NCBI RefSeq assembly: GCF_025854275.1
Contig: NZ_CP107567.1
Location: 434,001 to 498,000 of the forward strand
Length of the DNA: 64,000 nucleotides
DNA from: Streptomyces peucetius
GTDB taxonomy: Bacteria; Actinomycetota; Actinomycetes; Streptomycetales; Streptomycetaceae
Reading direction: 5' to 3'
Part shown: one piece after another, positions 1 to 8,456 of the stretch
Layout: the number at the start of each line of letters is the position of its first letter
How positions within the stretch are numbered: the first letter of the stretch is position 1
Made by a program: the position numbers and the translations under genes
Notes under the pieces: generated by a model
What the model was told of the DNA's origin: nothing
The model's input: only the letters and a program-made list of their open reading frames with translations
The model's database searches: none

Positions 1-1107
1 GGTCTGGAGACCGTAGCGGCCGCCGGTGCGCTCGAGTTCGTGCAGGAGCGTGGTCATCAGCCGGGTGCCGGTGGCGCCGAGGGGGTGGCCGAGGGCGATG
101 GCGCCGCCGTTGACGTTGACCTTCGAAGGGTCCGCCCCGGTCTCCTTCAGCCACGCCAGGACGACGGAGGCGAAGGCCTCGTTGATCTCCACCAGGTCGA
201 TGTCGTCCATCGTCAGTCCGGTCTTCTTCAGCGCGTACGCGGTGGCCGGGATCGGCGCGGACAGCATCCGGACGGGGTCCTCGCCGCGGACGGAGAGATG
301 GTGGATGCGGGCGCGGGGCGTCAGGCCGTGCTCGCGGACCGCCCGTTCGGAGGCGATCAGCATCGCCGAGGCACCGTCGGAGACCTGGGAGGAGACCGCG
401 GCGGTCAGCCGTCCGCCCTCGGACAGGGGCGGCAGACCTGCCATCTTCCGCAGGCTCGTGTCCCGGCGCGGGCCTTCGTCGGCGCGTACGTCCCCGAAGG
501 GCACGGTCTCGCGCTCGAAGCGTCCTTCGTCGAGGGCCCGTACCGCGCGCTGGTGCGAGCGCAGCGCGAACTCCTCCATGGCCTCCCGCCCGATGCCCCA
601 CTTCTCCGCGATGAGCTCCGCGCCGTGGAACTGGTCGATCGGCCGGTCGCCGTAGCGCGCCCGCCAGCCCCGGGAGCCGGCGTAGGGGCCCTCGGTGAGA
701 CCGAGGGGCTCGGCCGCCCGGCGGCTCGCGAAGGCGATGGGGATCTGCGACATGCTCTGCGTGCCGCCCGCGACGACGAGGTCCTGGGTGCCGGAGAGCA
801 CGCCCTGTGCGGCGAAGTGCACGGCCTGCTGGGAGGAACCGCACTGGCGGTCGACGGTCACGCCCGGCACCTCCTCCGGCAGTCCGGCGGCGAGCCAGCA
901 GGTGCGCGCGATGTCCCCGGCCTGCGGGCCCACCGTGTCCACACAGCCGAGGACGACGTCCTCCACGGCGGCCGGGTCGGCGCCGGAACGCTCCATCAGG
1001 GACTTGAGCACATGTGCGCCGAGGTCGGCCGGATGGACGGCGGACAGGCCGCCGCCCCGCTTGCCCACGGGGGTGCGGACCGCTTCGACGATGTACGCCT
1101 CGGGCAT
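1..1107 (-). CDS. Thiolase (acetyl-CoA C-acyltransferase), 3' end cut by window
   Basis: Thiolytic cleavage of 3-ketoacyl-CoA at the end of beta-oxidation cycles; cytoplasmic. The first 369 codons are present and the stop lies beyond the window edge. The N-terminus reads EAVRTPVGK, followed by the nucleophile motif DRQCGSSQQA (Cys near residue 89) and, near the edge, NEAFAS and GGAIALGHPLGATG, which carry the C-terminal family His motifs. AGGAG lies 9 bases before the ATG. It is the third gene of the leftward unit acyl-CoA dehydrogenase - TetR - thiolase, which suggests control by that TetR. In KstR2-type steroid regulons the matching thiolase is FadA6; that assignment is an inference from context. 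The final catalytic CxG motif cannot be seen. Confidence 0.9.
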   Translation of the reverse strand, partial: MPEAYIVEAVRTPVGKRGGGLSAVHPADLGAHVLKSLMERSGADPAAVEDVVLGCVDTVGPQAGDIARTCWLAAGLPEEVPGVTVDRQCGSSQQAVHFAAQGVLSGTQDLVVAGGTQSMSQIPIAFASRRAAEPLGLTEGPYAGSRGWRARYGDRPIDQFHGAELIAEKWGIGREAMEEFALRSHQRAVRALDEGRFERETVPFGDVRADEGPRRDTSLRKMAGLPPLSEGGRLTAAVSSQVSDGASAMLIASERAVREHGLTPRARIHHLSVRGEDPVRMLSAPIPATAYALKKTGLTMDDIDLVEINEAFASVVLAWLKETGADPSKVNVNGGAIALGHPLGATGTRLMTTLLHELERTGGRYGLQT

Positions 1108-1141
1108 GGCTGCGGCTCCTTCTCCGGTTCTCCGGGTACTG

Positions 1142-1972
1142 CTACGGGTGTGCGCTCCCGAGGGCGATGCCGTCGAGGACCATGGACAGGTACTGACGGG
1201 CGATCTCGTCGGGGCTGTGCAGTCCGCCCGGCCGGTACCAGGACGCGGCGACCCACACGGTGTCGCGCACGAAGCGGTAGGTGAGCCGGACGTCCAGGTC
1301 GGCGCGGAAGGCGCCGGCGGCGACGCCCCGCTCCAGGGTGCCCAGCCAGGCCTTCTCGAACTTCTGCTGGGACTCGGTGAGATAGGCGAAGCGGGGCTGG
1401 GCCGACAGGTACCTGGACTCCTTCTGGTAGATCGCCACGGCCGCGCGGTGCCGGTCGATCTCCCGGAACGACTCCACGACGAGCGCCTCGATGGTCTCCC
1501 TGGGCCCGAGACCGGCGGCCAGCACGGCGTCGTAGCCGGCCCACAGTTCGCCGAGGAAGGTGGAGAGGATCTCGTCGAGCATCGACTCCTTGGAGTCGAA
1601 GTGGTAGTAGAGGCTTCCCGCCAGCATTCCGGCCGCGTCCGCGATCTTGCGGACGGTCGTGGCGTTGTAGCCCTGCTCGGCGAAGACGTCGGCGGCGACG
1701 CCGAGCAGTTCACGACGCCGCTCGGGCGAGGGGCTCGCCGTCCTCTTCCTGCCTCCGGCCGGCGCGTCGCCGCTCGGGGCGTCGCCGGCCGGCGCCCGGC
1801 TGTCCGGCGCGGCGCTGTTCGGAGCGTTGCTGCTGGGCACATTACTTTTCGGCACGCTGCCATTGTCGTCCCCCGCCCGCCCGCGGATGCCCCGGCCCGC
1901 CCGCAGCCGCCGTGCGCCGGGCTGCGGCCGCCCGGGGCCCCGGTCCCCTGCGGCGGGGCGCGGTTCATCCAC
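1142..1972 (-). CDS. TetR-family repressor, KstR2-like
   Basis: DNA-binding repressor likely controlling this CoA-degradation island. The helix-turn-helix region (about residues 85-130) contains GYNATTVRKIADAAG and the stretch GSLYYHFDSKESML, close to the form seen in KstR2, which senses a steroid-ring CoA thioester in actinobacteria. The first ~75 residues are low-complexity (Pro/Ala/Ser/Gly), so the true start may be a later GTG such as the one at 1855; the GTG at 1972 is used here because it overlaps the stop of the upstream dehydrogenase gene. The gene lies between that dehydrogenase and the thiolase on one strand. A KstR2-type box in the promoter ahead of the dehydrogenase fits autoregulation. 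The ligand is not known from sequence. Confidence 0.85.
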   Translation of the reverse strand: MDEPRPAAGDRGPGRPQPGARRLRAGRGIRGRAGDDNGSVPKSNVPSSNAPNSAAPDSRAPAGDAPSGDAPAGGRKRTASPSPERRRELLGVAADVFAEQGYNATTVRKIADAAGMLAGSLYYHFDSKESMLDEILSTFLGELWAGYDAVLAAGLGPRETIEALVVESFREIDRHRAAVAIYQKESRYLSAQPRFAYLTESQQKFEKAWLGTLERGVAAGAFRADLDVRLTYRFVRDTVWVAASWYRPGGLHSPDEIARQYLSMVLDGIALGSAHP

Positions 1973-3131
1973 GCCTCTCCCTGGGCAGTCCGAGCACCCG
2001 CTCGGAGATGATCTCGCGCTGGATCTCGTTCGATCCGGCGTAGAGGGTGTCGGCGCGGGAGAAGAGAAACAGCCGTTGCCACGCGTCGAGCTCGTACGGC
2101 TCCCCGGCGGCCAGCATCCCCCCGGCGCCGCACACGTCCATGGCGAGTTCGCCGAGCCCGCGGTGCCAGGTGGCCCAGAAGATCTTGCCGATCGACGCCT
2201 CCGGGCCGGGCGCCCCCACCGCGACCGCGTCGAGCATGCGCAGGGCGTTGCAGCGGATGGCCTCCAGGCCGATCCAGGCGCGGGCGAGCCGGTCGCGGAT
2301 CAGCGGGTCGCGGGCCGCGCCGTTGCGGCGTGCCAGCTCGATCAGGGCCTCCAGCTCCCGCCGGAATCCGACCTGCTGCCCGAGGGTGGAGACCCCGCGT
2401 TCGAAGCCGAGGGTGGCCATGGCCACCGCCCAGCCCCCGCCCGGGGCACCGACGATGTTCGACGCGGCGGTGCGGGCCCGGTCGAAGAACACCTCGTTGA
2501 AGTCCGAGGTGCCGGTCAGCTGGGTGATCGGCCGGACCTCGACCGCGGGCTGGTCCATGGGCACCAGCAGGTACGACAGACCGTCGTGGCGCCGGGAGCC
2601 CCGCTCGGTGCGGGCGAGGACGAAGCACCAGTGGGACGCATGGGCGAGGGAGGTCCAGATCTTCTGGCCGGTGACCACCCACGTGTCGCCGTCCCGCTCG
2701 GCCCTGGTGTGCACCGCGGCCAGGTCGGAGCCGGCGTCCGGCTCGCTGTAGCCCTGGCACCAGAGTTCGTCGACGGCGGCGATCGGCGGGAGGAAACGGG
2801 CGCGCTGCTCCGGTGTGCCGAAGGCCATCAGGGTGGGGCCGACGAGTTGCTCGCCGATGTGGTTGACGCGGGCGGGTGCGCCGGACTCGGCGTACTCCTC
2901 GTGGAAGGCCACCTGCTGTTCGAGGGTGGCGCTGCGGCCTCCGTACTCCTCGGGCCAGCCGACGCAGGTCCATCCGGCGGCGGCCATGTGCCGCTCCCAG
3001 GCGAGGCGTTCGGCGAACGCCTCGTGTTCCCGGCCCGGGCCGCCGCGTCCGCGCAGGCCGGCGAAGTCCCCGGTGAGATTGGCGGCCAGCCAGTCCCTCA
3101 CCTCGGCCCTGAACTCCTCCACGGCGTCCAT
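1965..3131 (-). CDS. Acyl-CoA dehydrogenase
   Basis: FAD-dependent alpha,beta-dehydrogenation of an acyl-CoA. A 388-residue protein of normal family length. It shows WPEEYGG in the N-terminal helical domain, WCQGYSEPDAGSDLA and TGQKIWTS for substrate and flavin contacts, and a C-terminal LYAGSNEIQREIISERVLGLPR that is typical of the family. First gene of a leftward operon with the TetR regulator and thiolase, and divergent from the enoyl-CoA hydratase across a 78-base promoter region with the KstR2-like box. In steroid degraders this type (FadE30-like or related) acts on the indane-propionyl side chain; that role is inferred only. Confidence 0.93.
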   Translation of the reverse strand: MDAVEEFRAEVRDWLAANLTGDFAGLRGRGGPGREHEAFAERLAWERHMAAAGWTCVGWPEEYGGRSATLEQQVAFHEEYAESGAPARVNHIGEQLVGPTLMAFGTPEQRARFLPPIAAVDELWCQGYSEPDAGSDLAAVHTRAERDGDTWVVTGQKIWTSLAHASHWCFVLARTERGSRRHDGLSYLLVPMDQPAVEVRPITQLTGTSDFNEVFFDRARTAASNIVGAPGGGWAVAMATLGFERGVSTLGQQVGFRRELEALIELARRNGAARDPLIRDRLARAWIGLEAIRCNALRMLDAVAVGAPGPEASIGKIFWATWHRGLGELAMDVCGAGGMLAAGEPYELDAWQRLFLFSRADTLYAGSNEIQREIISERVLGLPRERRG

Positions 3132-3180
3132 GCCCCGGCTCCCTGCGGATCTCGACGGCCCACGGTCCGTACGTTAACCT

Positions 3181-3194
3181 ACCAAACACTTGTT
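3181..3194. promoter_or_regulatory. KstR2-type operator between divergent operons
   Basis: ACCAAACACTTGTT matches the published 14-base KstR2 consensus AnCAAGnnCTTGnT at nine of its ten fixed positions (one A for G). It is extended by an imperfect inverted repeat (CCTA...TAGG). It lies 16 bases before the hydratase start and about 50 bases before the divergent dehydrogenase, so one TetR dimer could repress both units. Confidence 0.7.
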
Positions 3195-3209
3195 AGGGAA
3201 GGAGGGCGG

Positions 3210-4058
3210 ATGTCCGCTGCCCCGACGGAACCGGTCCGCTACGAGGTACGGGGCCCGGTCGCCCTGGTCACCATGGACCGGCCCGAGTACCGCAACGCCC
3301 AGAACTCCGCGATGACGTACGCCCTCGACCGGGCCTTCCGCCGCGCCTCCGACGACGACGCGGTCAGGGTCGTCGTCCTGGCCGGAGCGGGCAGCCACTT
3401 CTCCGCCGGCCACGACATCGGCACCCCGGAGCGCGACGCCCATCTGCCGTTCGAGCGCACGGCCGGACTGTGGTGGGACCACTCGGACAAGCACGGCGCC
3501 GAGAGCCGCTTCGCCCGCGAGTCCGAGGTGTACCTCGGGATGTGCCGGAGGTGGCGTGAGCTGCCCAAACCGGTGATCGCCTGCGTGCAGGGCGCGTGCG
3601 TGGCGGGCGGGCTGATGCTCGCGTGGATCTGCGACCTGATCGTCGCCTCCGAGGACGCGTTCTTCGCCGACCCGGTGGTCCGGATGGGCATTCCCGGGGT
3701 CGAATACTTCGCCCACCCCTGGGTGATGCCCCCGCGGATCGCCAAGGAGTTCCTCTACACCGGCGACCGGATGAGCGCGCGGCGCGCGTACGAGGTCGGC
3801 ATGGTCAACCGCGTCGTGGAACGCGTCGAACTCATGGAGCGGGCCATGGAGATGGCGCTGCGGATCGCCGGGATGCCGCGCATGGGGCTCGCGCTGACCA
3901 AACGCGCGGTCAACCAGGCGGAGGACCTGCAGGGCCTGCACACCGGGCTGGACTCCGCCTTCGGCCTGCACCACCTCGCGCACGCGCACAACGCGGAGAC
4001 CGCTCAGGACCCGCTCGGCGGCATGGGCGTCCGGGCGATGAAGGAGGCCGGATCCTGA
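3210..4058 (+). CDS. Enoyl-CoA hydratase/isomerase family protein
   Basis: Crotonase-fold enzyme that hydrates or otherwise converts enoyl-CoA thioesters. The ATG is preceded by GGAAGGAGGG, which fixes the start although the frame is open far upstream. Of 282 residues, the oxyanion-hole region AGAGSHFSAGHDI and the second loop GACVAGGLMLAWICDLIVAS are clear. The segment after GHDI (about residues 75-115, with LWWDHSDKHG) is longer than in simple crotonases; EchA20-type ring-cleavage hydratases are one candidate. First gene of the rightward operon, overlapping the next gene by ATGA. The promoter carries the KstR2-like box. Confidence 0.92.
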   Translation: MSAAPTEPVRYEVRGPVALVTMDRPEYRNAQNSAMTYALDRAFRRASDDDAVRVVVLAGAGSHFSAGHDIGTPERDAHLPFERTAGLWWDHSDKHGAESRFARESEVYLGMCRRWRELPKPVIACVQGACVAGGLMLAWICDLIVASEDAFFADPVVRMGIPGVEYFAHPWVMPPRIAKEFLYTGDRMSARRAYEVGMVNRVVERVELMERAMEMALRIAGMPRMGLALTKRAVNQAEDLQGLHTGLDSAFGLHHLAHAHNAETAQDPLGGMGVRAMKEAGS

Positions 4059-5227
4059 TGGACCTCGAACTCACGGCCGCGCAGGCCGCGTTCCGCGACG
4101 AGGCCCGCGACTGGCTCACCGCCCACGTCCCCGCCGCTTCCCTGCCCTCCCTGGAGACCGCCGAGGGTTTCGCGGCCCACCGGGAATGGGAACGGACGCT
4201 GGCCCGGGGCCGCTGGTCGGCCGTCGCCTGGCCGGAGCGGTACGGCGGCCGGGGACTGACCGTCATGGAGTGGCTGATCTTCGAGGAGGAGTACTACGCG
4301 GCCGGAGCCCCGGGCCGGGTCGCCCAGAACGGTGTCGGTCTGCTCGCCCCCACCCTCATGGAGCACGGGAGCGAGGCCCAACGGGCTCGGATCCTGCCGG
4401 ACATGGCGAGCGGTGAGGTGATCTGGGCCCAGGCCTGGTCGGAACCGGAGTCCGGCTCCGACCTCGCCTCCCTGCGCTCCACCGCCACCCGCACCGACGG
4501 GGGCTGGCTGCTCGACGGGCAGAAGACCTGGTCGTCACGGGCCGCGTTCGCCGACCGCGCCTTCGGACTGTTCCGCAGCACCCCGGGCACGGACCGGCCG
4601 CACCAGGGCCTGACGTATCTGATGTTCGGGCTCGACGCCCCCGGTGTCACGGTCCGCCCGATCGGCCGGCTCGACGGGAAGCCCGCCTTCGCCGAACTCT
4701 TCCTCGACGGCGTCTTCGTGCCCGACGAGGACGTCATCGGGGAACCGGGCGACGGCTGGCGCGTGGCCATGAGCACCGCCGGCAACGAACGCGGCCTGAC
4801 CCTGCGCAGCCCCGGGCGCTTCACGGCCGCCGCCGGCCGGCTGACGACGCTGTGGCGGGAGCGGGGCGACGCGAACGACACGGCGATGCGCGACCGGGTG
4901 GTCGACGCCGTCATCGGCGCCGAGGCGTACCGGCTCTTCGCCCTCGCCGCCGCCTCGCGCAGCGCCGAGGGCGGCTCGACCGGGGCGGAGTCCAGCCTCA
5001 ACAAGGTCTTCTGGTCCGAGCTGGACATCGCGCTGCACGAGACCGCGCTCGATCTGCTCGGCCCGTACGGGGAGCTCTGCGACGAGGCCGGGGAGGCTCC
5101 CGATCACGGCAGGTGGGCCGAGGGGCACGTCTTCTCCCTCGCGGGCCCCCTCTACGCGGGCACCAACGAGATCCAGCGCGACATCATCGCGGAGCGGCTG
5201 CTCGGCCTGCCGAAGGGGCGTCGCTGA
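4058..5227 (+). CDS. Acyl-CoA dehydrogenase
   Basis: Second dehydrogenase of the island, 389 residues, normal length. Motifs: WPERYGGRG, AQAWSEPESGSDLAS, DGQKTWSS and the C-terminal LYAGTNEIQRDIIAERLLGLP. The start ATG overlaps the hydratase stop (ATGA), indicating coupling. It resembles the dehydrogenase on the opposite strand, so the two probably arose by duplication and act on related acyl-CoAs. Substrate not deducible. Confidence 0.93.
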   Translation: MDLELTAAQAAFRDEARDWLTAHVPAASLPSLETAEGFAAHREWERTLARGRWSAVAWPERYGGRGLTVMEWLIFEEEYYAAGAPGRVAQNGVGLLAPTLMEHGSEAQRARILPDMASGEVIWAQAWSEPESGSDLASLRSTATRTDGGWLLDGQKTWSSRAAFADRAFGLFRSTPGTDRPHQGLTYLMFGLDAPGVTVRPIGRLDGKPAFAELFLDGVFVPDEDVIGEPGDGWRVAMSTAGNERGLTLRSPGRFTAAAGRLTTLWRERGDANDTAMRDRVVDAVIGAEAYRLFALAAASRSAEGGSTGAESSLNKVFWSELDIALHETALDLLGPYGELCDEAGEAPDHGRWAEGHVFSLAGPLYAGTNEIQRDIIAERLLGLPKGRR

Positions 5228-6243
5228 TGCGGTTCCTCCTCGATGCCGGGCAACGGGACTTCGCCCGCTCCCTGCACGCCATGCTGTCGGCGGCGGACAC
5301 ACCGGCCGCCGTGCGGGCATGGGCGGCGGGCGACAGCACACCCGGCCGCGCCCTGTGGGCCCGGCTCGCCGGGGCGGGTGTCTTCGCCCTGGCCGGTCCC
5401 GAACGCCACGGAGGTCTCGGCCCCCTCCCGGTCGAACTCGCCGTGGCCTTCACGGAGCTGGGCCGCCACGCGGTGCCCGGCCCGCTGGTCGAAACGGTCG
5501 CCGCGGCGGTACTGCTGGACCGGGTCGGCGACGACGCAGTGACGGGCGACCTGGCTGAGGGGATCGCGTCCGGCAGGACGGTGGCCTCCCTGTGCCTGCT
5601 GTCCGAAGCCCGGCCCTTCGCCCTGGACGCCGACGCGGCCGACGCCGTCCTCGTCGTCGAGGGTGACACCCTGCGGCTCGCGGAGACCACCGGGCCCGTC
5701 CAGCGGTCCGCCGACCCGGCGCGCCGCCTCGCCCGCCCCGGACCCGGCCCGGTCCTCTCGCGCGGCGATCAGGTGCGTGCCGCGGCCGGCCAGGCGGCCG
5801 ATGTCGCCGCGCTCGCCACGGCGGCCCAGTGCCTGGGCCTGGGCCGGGCACTGTTGGACGCGACCGTGAGCCATGCCCGGCAGCGGGTCCAGTTCGGCGT
5901 CCCCGTGGGCTCCTTCCAGGCGGTCAAGCACCGGCTGGCCGACACCCTGATCGGGCTCGAGTTCGCCCGGCCGCTGCTGTACGCCGCCGCGCTGGCCCTG
6001 GCCGCCGGCGAACCGGGCCGCGGGCGCATGGTCTCGGCGGCCAAGGTCGCCGCCGGGGAAGCGGCCTGTGCGGCCGCCCGTACGGCGCTGCAGATCCACG
6101 GAGCGGTCGGCTACACCGCCGAGTTCGACCTCTCGCTGTGGATCCGCAAGGCCCGCGCGGTCCGCGACGCCTGGGGCACCCCCGCCTCGCACCGCGCCCG
6201 CGTCCTGGACCCCAGGAGGGCGGCGGCGGATGAGGCCGAGTGA
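5227..6243 (+). CDS. Acyl-CoA dehydrogenase, short form
   Basis: A 338-residue acyl-CoA dehydrogenase-fold protein, shorter than the two preceding paralogues. The C-terminal half is well kept (ARQRVQFGVPVGSFQAVKH, then QIHGAVGYTAEFDLSLWIRK). The middle beta-domain is compact. It starts by ATGA overlap with the upstream gene and itself overlaps the next dehydrogenase by 14 bases. In actinobacterial steroid and side-chain catabolism two short paralogues encoded side by side often form alpha2-beta2 heterotetramers with the active site shared at the interface; this adjacent pair fits that arrangement, but pairing is inferred. Confidence 0.9.
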   Translation: MRFLLDAGQRDFARSLHAMLSAADTPAAVRAWAAGDSTPGRALWARLAGAGVFALAGPERHGGLGPLPVELAVAFTELGRHAVPGPLVETVAAAVLLDRVGDDAVTGDLAEGIASGRTVASLCLLSEARPFALDADAADAVLVVEGDTLRLAETTGPVQRSADPARRLARPGPGPVLSRGDQVRAAAGQAADVAALATAAQCLGLGRALLDATVSHARQRVQFGVPVGSFQAVKHRLADTLIGLEFARPLLYAAALALAAGEPGRGRMVSAAKVAAGEAACAAARTALQIHGAVGYTAEFDLSLWIRKARAVRDAWGTPASHRARVLDPRRAAADEAE

Positions 6244-7315
6244 GGAGCACCAGGAGCTGCAAAGCGCCGTACGGTCGCTGCTCGCGCGTCACGAAGGGGC
6301 GTCCGCCTGGCGGCCGTTGACCCGGCAGATCGGCGTCGCGGGGCTCGCGGTCCCGGAGGAGTACGGCGGAGCGGGCTGCGGTGCGCGGGAAGTCCACGTG
6401 GTGATGGAGGAGCTGGGACGACGGCTGAGCCCTGTCCCCTTTCTCGGCTCGGCGGTGCTCACCGTGCGGGCCCTGCTCGCCTCCGGGGACGCTGCTGCCT
6501 GCGCGCGGCTGCTGCCGCGCTTGACGTCGGGCAGTGGGACGGGAGCCCTGGCCTGGGCCGAACGGGGTTCCTGGGACCCGGCGGCGATCCGGGCCCGGGC
6601 CGTGGCCGGCCCGGCGGGGCGATGGCTTCTCACGGGTGTCAAGGAGCACGTCCTGGACGGCGCGGAGGCCGGCGTGCTGCTGGTGGCCGCGCGCACCGAC
6701 GCCGGCATCTCGCTCTTCGAGGCGGAGACCGACCGCGCGCGGGTCCGCCGTGAGGCGACGGTCACGATGGACCGTACGCGGGCACAGGCCCGGGTGGTCC
6801 TCGACGCGGCCCGGGGCCGGCTCGTCGGCCGGGACGGCGACGCCGCCCGCGTGCTGGCGCGGGTCCTGGACGTGGCGTGCACGGCGCTCGCGGCGGAGCA
6901 GGCCGGCGCGGCCGCGCACTGCCTGGGGGTCACGGTCGCCCACGTCAAGGACCGTGTCCAGTTCGGCCGCCCCATAGGCTCCTTCCAGGCGGTCAAGCAC
7001 CGCCTCGCCGACGCGTTCGTGATGGTGGAGGCGGCGCGCTCGGTGGCGCTGGGCGCGGCGACCGCCCTGGACGGGGCTGCACCCGGCGCGGGCCGCCTCG
7101 CGGCAGCCGCCAAGTCCGCCTGCTCGGAGGCGTTCTCGGCGGTCGCGGGCGAGATGATCCAGCTCCACGGCGGCATCGGCATCACCTGGGAGCACGACGC
7201 CCACCGCTACTTCAAACGCGCACACGGTTCGGCCCAGCTGTTCGGGTCGCCCGCGTGGCACCGCGACCGACTGGCCGCCGGTCTCGGTCTGCCCGCGGGG
7301 AGCCCGCGGGCCTGA
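6230..7315 (+). CDS. Acyl-CoA dehydrogenase, probable partner subunit
   Basis: Fourth dehydrogenase, 361 residues, last of the rightward operon. Motifs VPEEYGGAGCG, KDRVQFGRPIGSFQAVKHRLAD and QLHGGIGITWEHDAHRYFKR are clear. The start is chosen at the ATG preceded by CCAGGAGGG, inside the end of the previous gene. It shares the QFG.P.GSFQAVKH core with its neighbour, supporting a heteromeric enzyme. It converges with the LacI regulator of the rhamnose region 30 bases downstream. Confidence 0.9.
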   Translation: MRPSEEHQELQSAVRSLLARHEGASAWRPLTRQIGVAGLAVPEEYGGAGCGAREVHVVMEELGRRLSPVPFLGSAVLTVRALLASGDAAACARLLPRLTSGSGTGALAWAERGSWDPAAIRARAVAGPAGRWLLTGVKEHVLDGAEAGVLLVAARTDAGISLFEAETDRARVRREATVTMDRTRAQARVVLDAARGRLVGRDGDAARVLARVLDVACTALAAEQAGAAAHCLGVTVAHVKDRVQFGRPIGSFQAVKHRLADAFVMVEAARSVALGAATALDGAAPGAGRLAAAAKSACSEAFSAVAGEMIQLHGGIGITWEHDAHRYFKRAHGSAQLFGSPAWHRDRLAAGLGLPAGSPRA

Positions 7316-7328
7316 ACGCACCGCGGGC
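7302..7328. terminator. Possible bidirectional hairpin between convergent genes
   Basis: GCCCGCGG pairs with CCGCGGGC eight bases each side of an 11-base loop, in the 30-base gap where the dehydrogenase operon meets the leftward rhamnose operon; the left arm falls inside the last codons of the dehydrogenase gene. No clear T-run. Confidence 0.4.
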
Positions 7329-7345
7329 CGCCCGCGGTCACCGGC

Positions 7346-8371
7346 TCAGCGGGAGGAGAGGCTGGAGCGCCGGACCACCAGCTCCGGCTGGAGCACCACC
7401 CGCCGGTGCTCATGCGCGCGCCCGCCGCCCTGTGCCTCGGTCTCCTCCAGCAGCAGCTCCGCCGCCATCGTGCCCATGGTGACGGCCGGCTGCCGCACCG
7501 AGGTGAGTGGGACGGCCGCGGCGGCCGCGAACTCGATGTCGTCGTAGCCCACGATGGCGAGGTCGTCTGGGACCGCGACACCGGCCGCGTACAGCGCCTG
7601 GAGGACACCGAGGGCGAGCAGGTCGTTGGCGCAGAAGACGGCGGTCGGCCGGTCGGCGAGGCCGAGGACACGGGCGCCGGCGTCCCGCCCCGCGCTGACG
7701 TCGAGCCGCTCGGTCGGCAGTTCGCGCAGGGCGTCGGGACCCAGCCCGGCCTCGGCGAGGGCGTTCAGGGCGCCGGTGCGCCGGTCCCTGACCTGGTGGA
7801 GGTTGGGCGGCCCGCTGACGTAGGCGATGGAGCGGTGGCCTGCTTCGACGAGATGCCGTACGGCGAGCGCGCCGCCCGTCACGTCGTCGACGGAGACCGA
7901 GCACTCGGTGACGCCCTCGGCGACACGGTCGACGAGGACGAAGGGGATGCTGTGGCGCCGGAAGGCCTCGATGGTGCTGCCGGTGGCGTCGGCCGGTGTC
8001 AGCAGGACGCCCCGTACCCGCTGCTCGGCGAAGAGCGACAGGTACTCGGCCTCCTCGTCCGGGCTCTGGGCGCTGTTGCAGACCATCACACCCAGGCCGG
8101 CCCTGCGGGCGGCGCGCTCGGCCCCGCGGGCCACGTCGACGAAGAAGGGGTTGCCCATGTCCAGGACGAGCAGCCCCATGATCCTGCTGCGCCCGGCGCG
8201 CAACTGGCGTGCGGACTCGCTGCGGACGTAACCGAGCCGGTCGATGGCCGAGAGCACCCGGGCACGGGTCTCTTCGGCCACCGTGTCCGGGCGGTTGATG
8301 ACGTTCGACACCGTGCCCACGGAGACCTTGGCGGCGCGAGCGACGTCCTTGATACCCACCGACTGGGACAT
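7346..8371 (-). CDS. LacI-family regulator of L-rhamnose genes
   Basis: Cytoplasmic sugar-responsive repressor, 341 residues. N-terminal helix-turn-helix (residues 5-50: IKDVARAAKVSVGTVSNVIN), then a periplasmic-binding-protein-like effector domain (LLVLDMGNPFFVDVARGAE, VGYDDIEFAAAAAVPLTSVRQP). It is the last gene of the leftward unit that starts with the importer ATPase and includes the mutarotase and the secreted lyase, so its effector is most likely L-rhamnose or a pathway intermediate. Candidate operators are the two TGAA...TTCA palindromes between the importer and the isomerase gene. Confidence 0.92.
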   Translation of the reverse strand: MSQSVGIKDVARAAKVSVGTVSNVINRPDTVAEETRARVLSAIDRLGYVRSESARQLRAGRSRIMGLLVLDMGNPFFVDVARGAERAARRAGLGVMVCNSAQSPDEEAEYLSLFAEQRVRGVLLTPADATGSTIEAFRRHSIPFVLVDRVAEGVTECSVSVDDVTGGALAVRHLVEAGHRSIAYVSGPPNLHQVRDRRTGALNALAEAGLGPDALRELPTERLDVSAGRDAGARVLGLADRPTAVFCANDLLALGVLQALYAAGVAVPDDLAIVGYDDIEFAAAAAVPLTSVRQPAVTMGTMAAELLLEETEAQGGGRAHEHRRVVLQPELVVRRSSLSSR

Positions 8372-8456
8372 CGAGCAGGAACCTCCAGAAACTCCAGAAA
8401 GACGCGGGCGGCGGGAGGGCCTTCACATTACCGTCAAGCCGCCCCCGGGCGGTCGG

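Noticed and set aside
1827-3209. Very long rightward open frame preceding the enoyl-CoA hydratase
   Set aside because: It is antisense to a clear acyl-CoA dehydrogenase; the real hydratase start has a strong ribosome site at 3198-3207.
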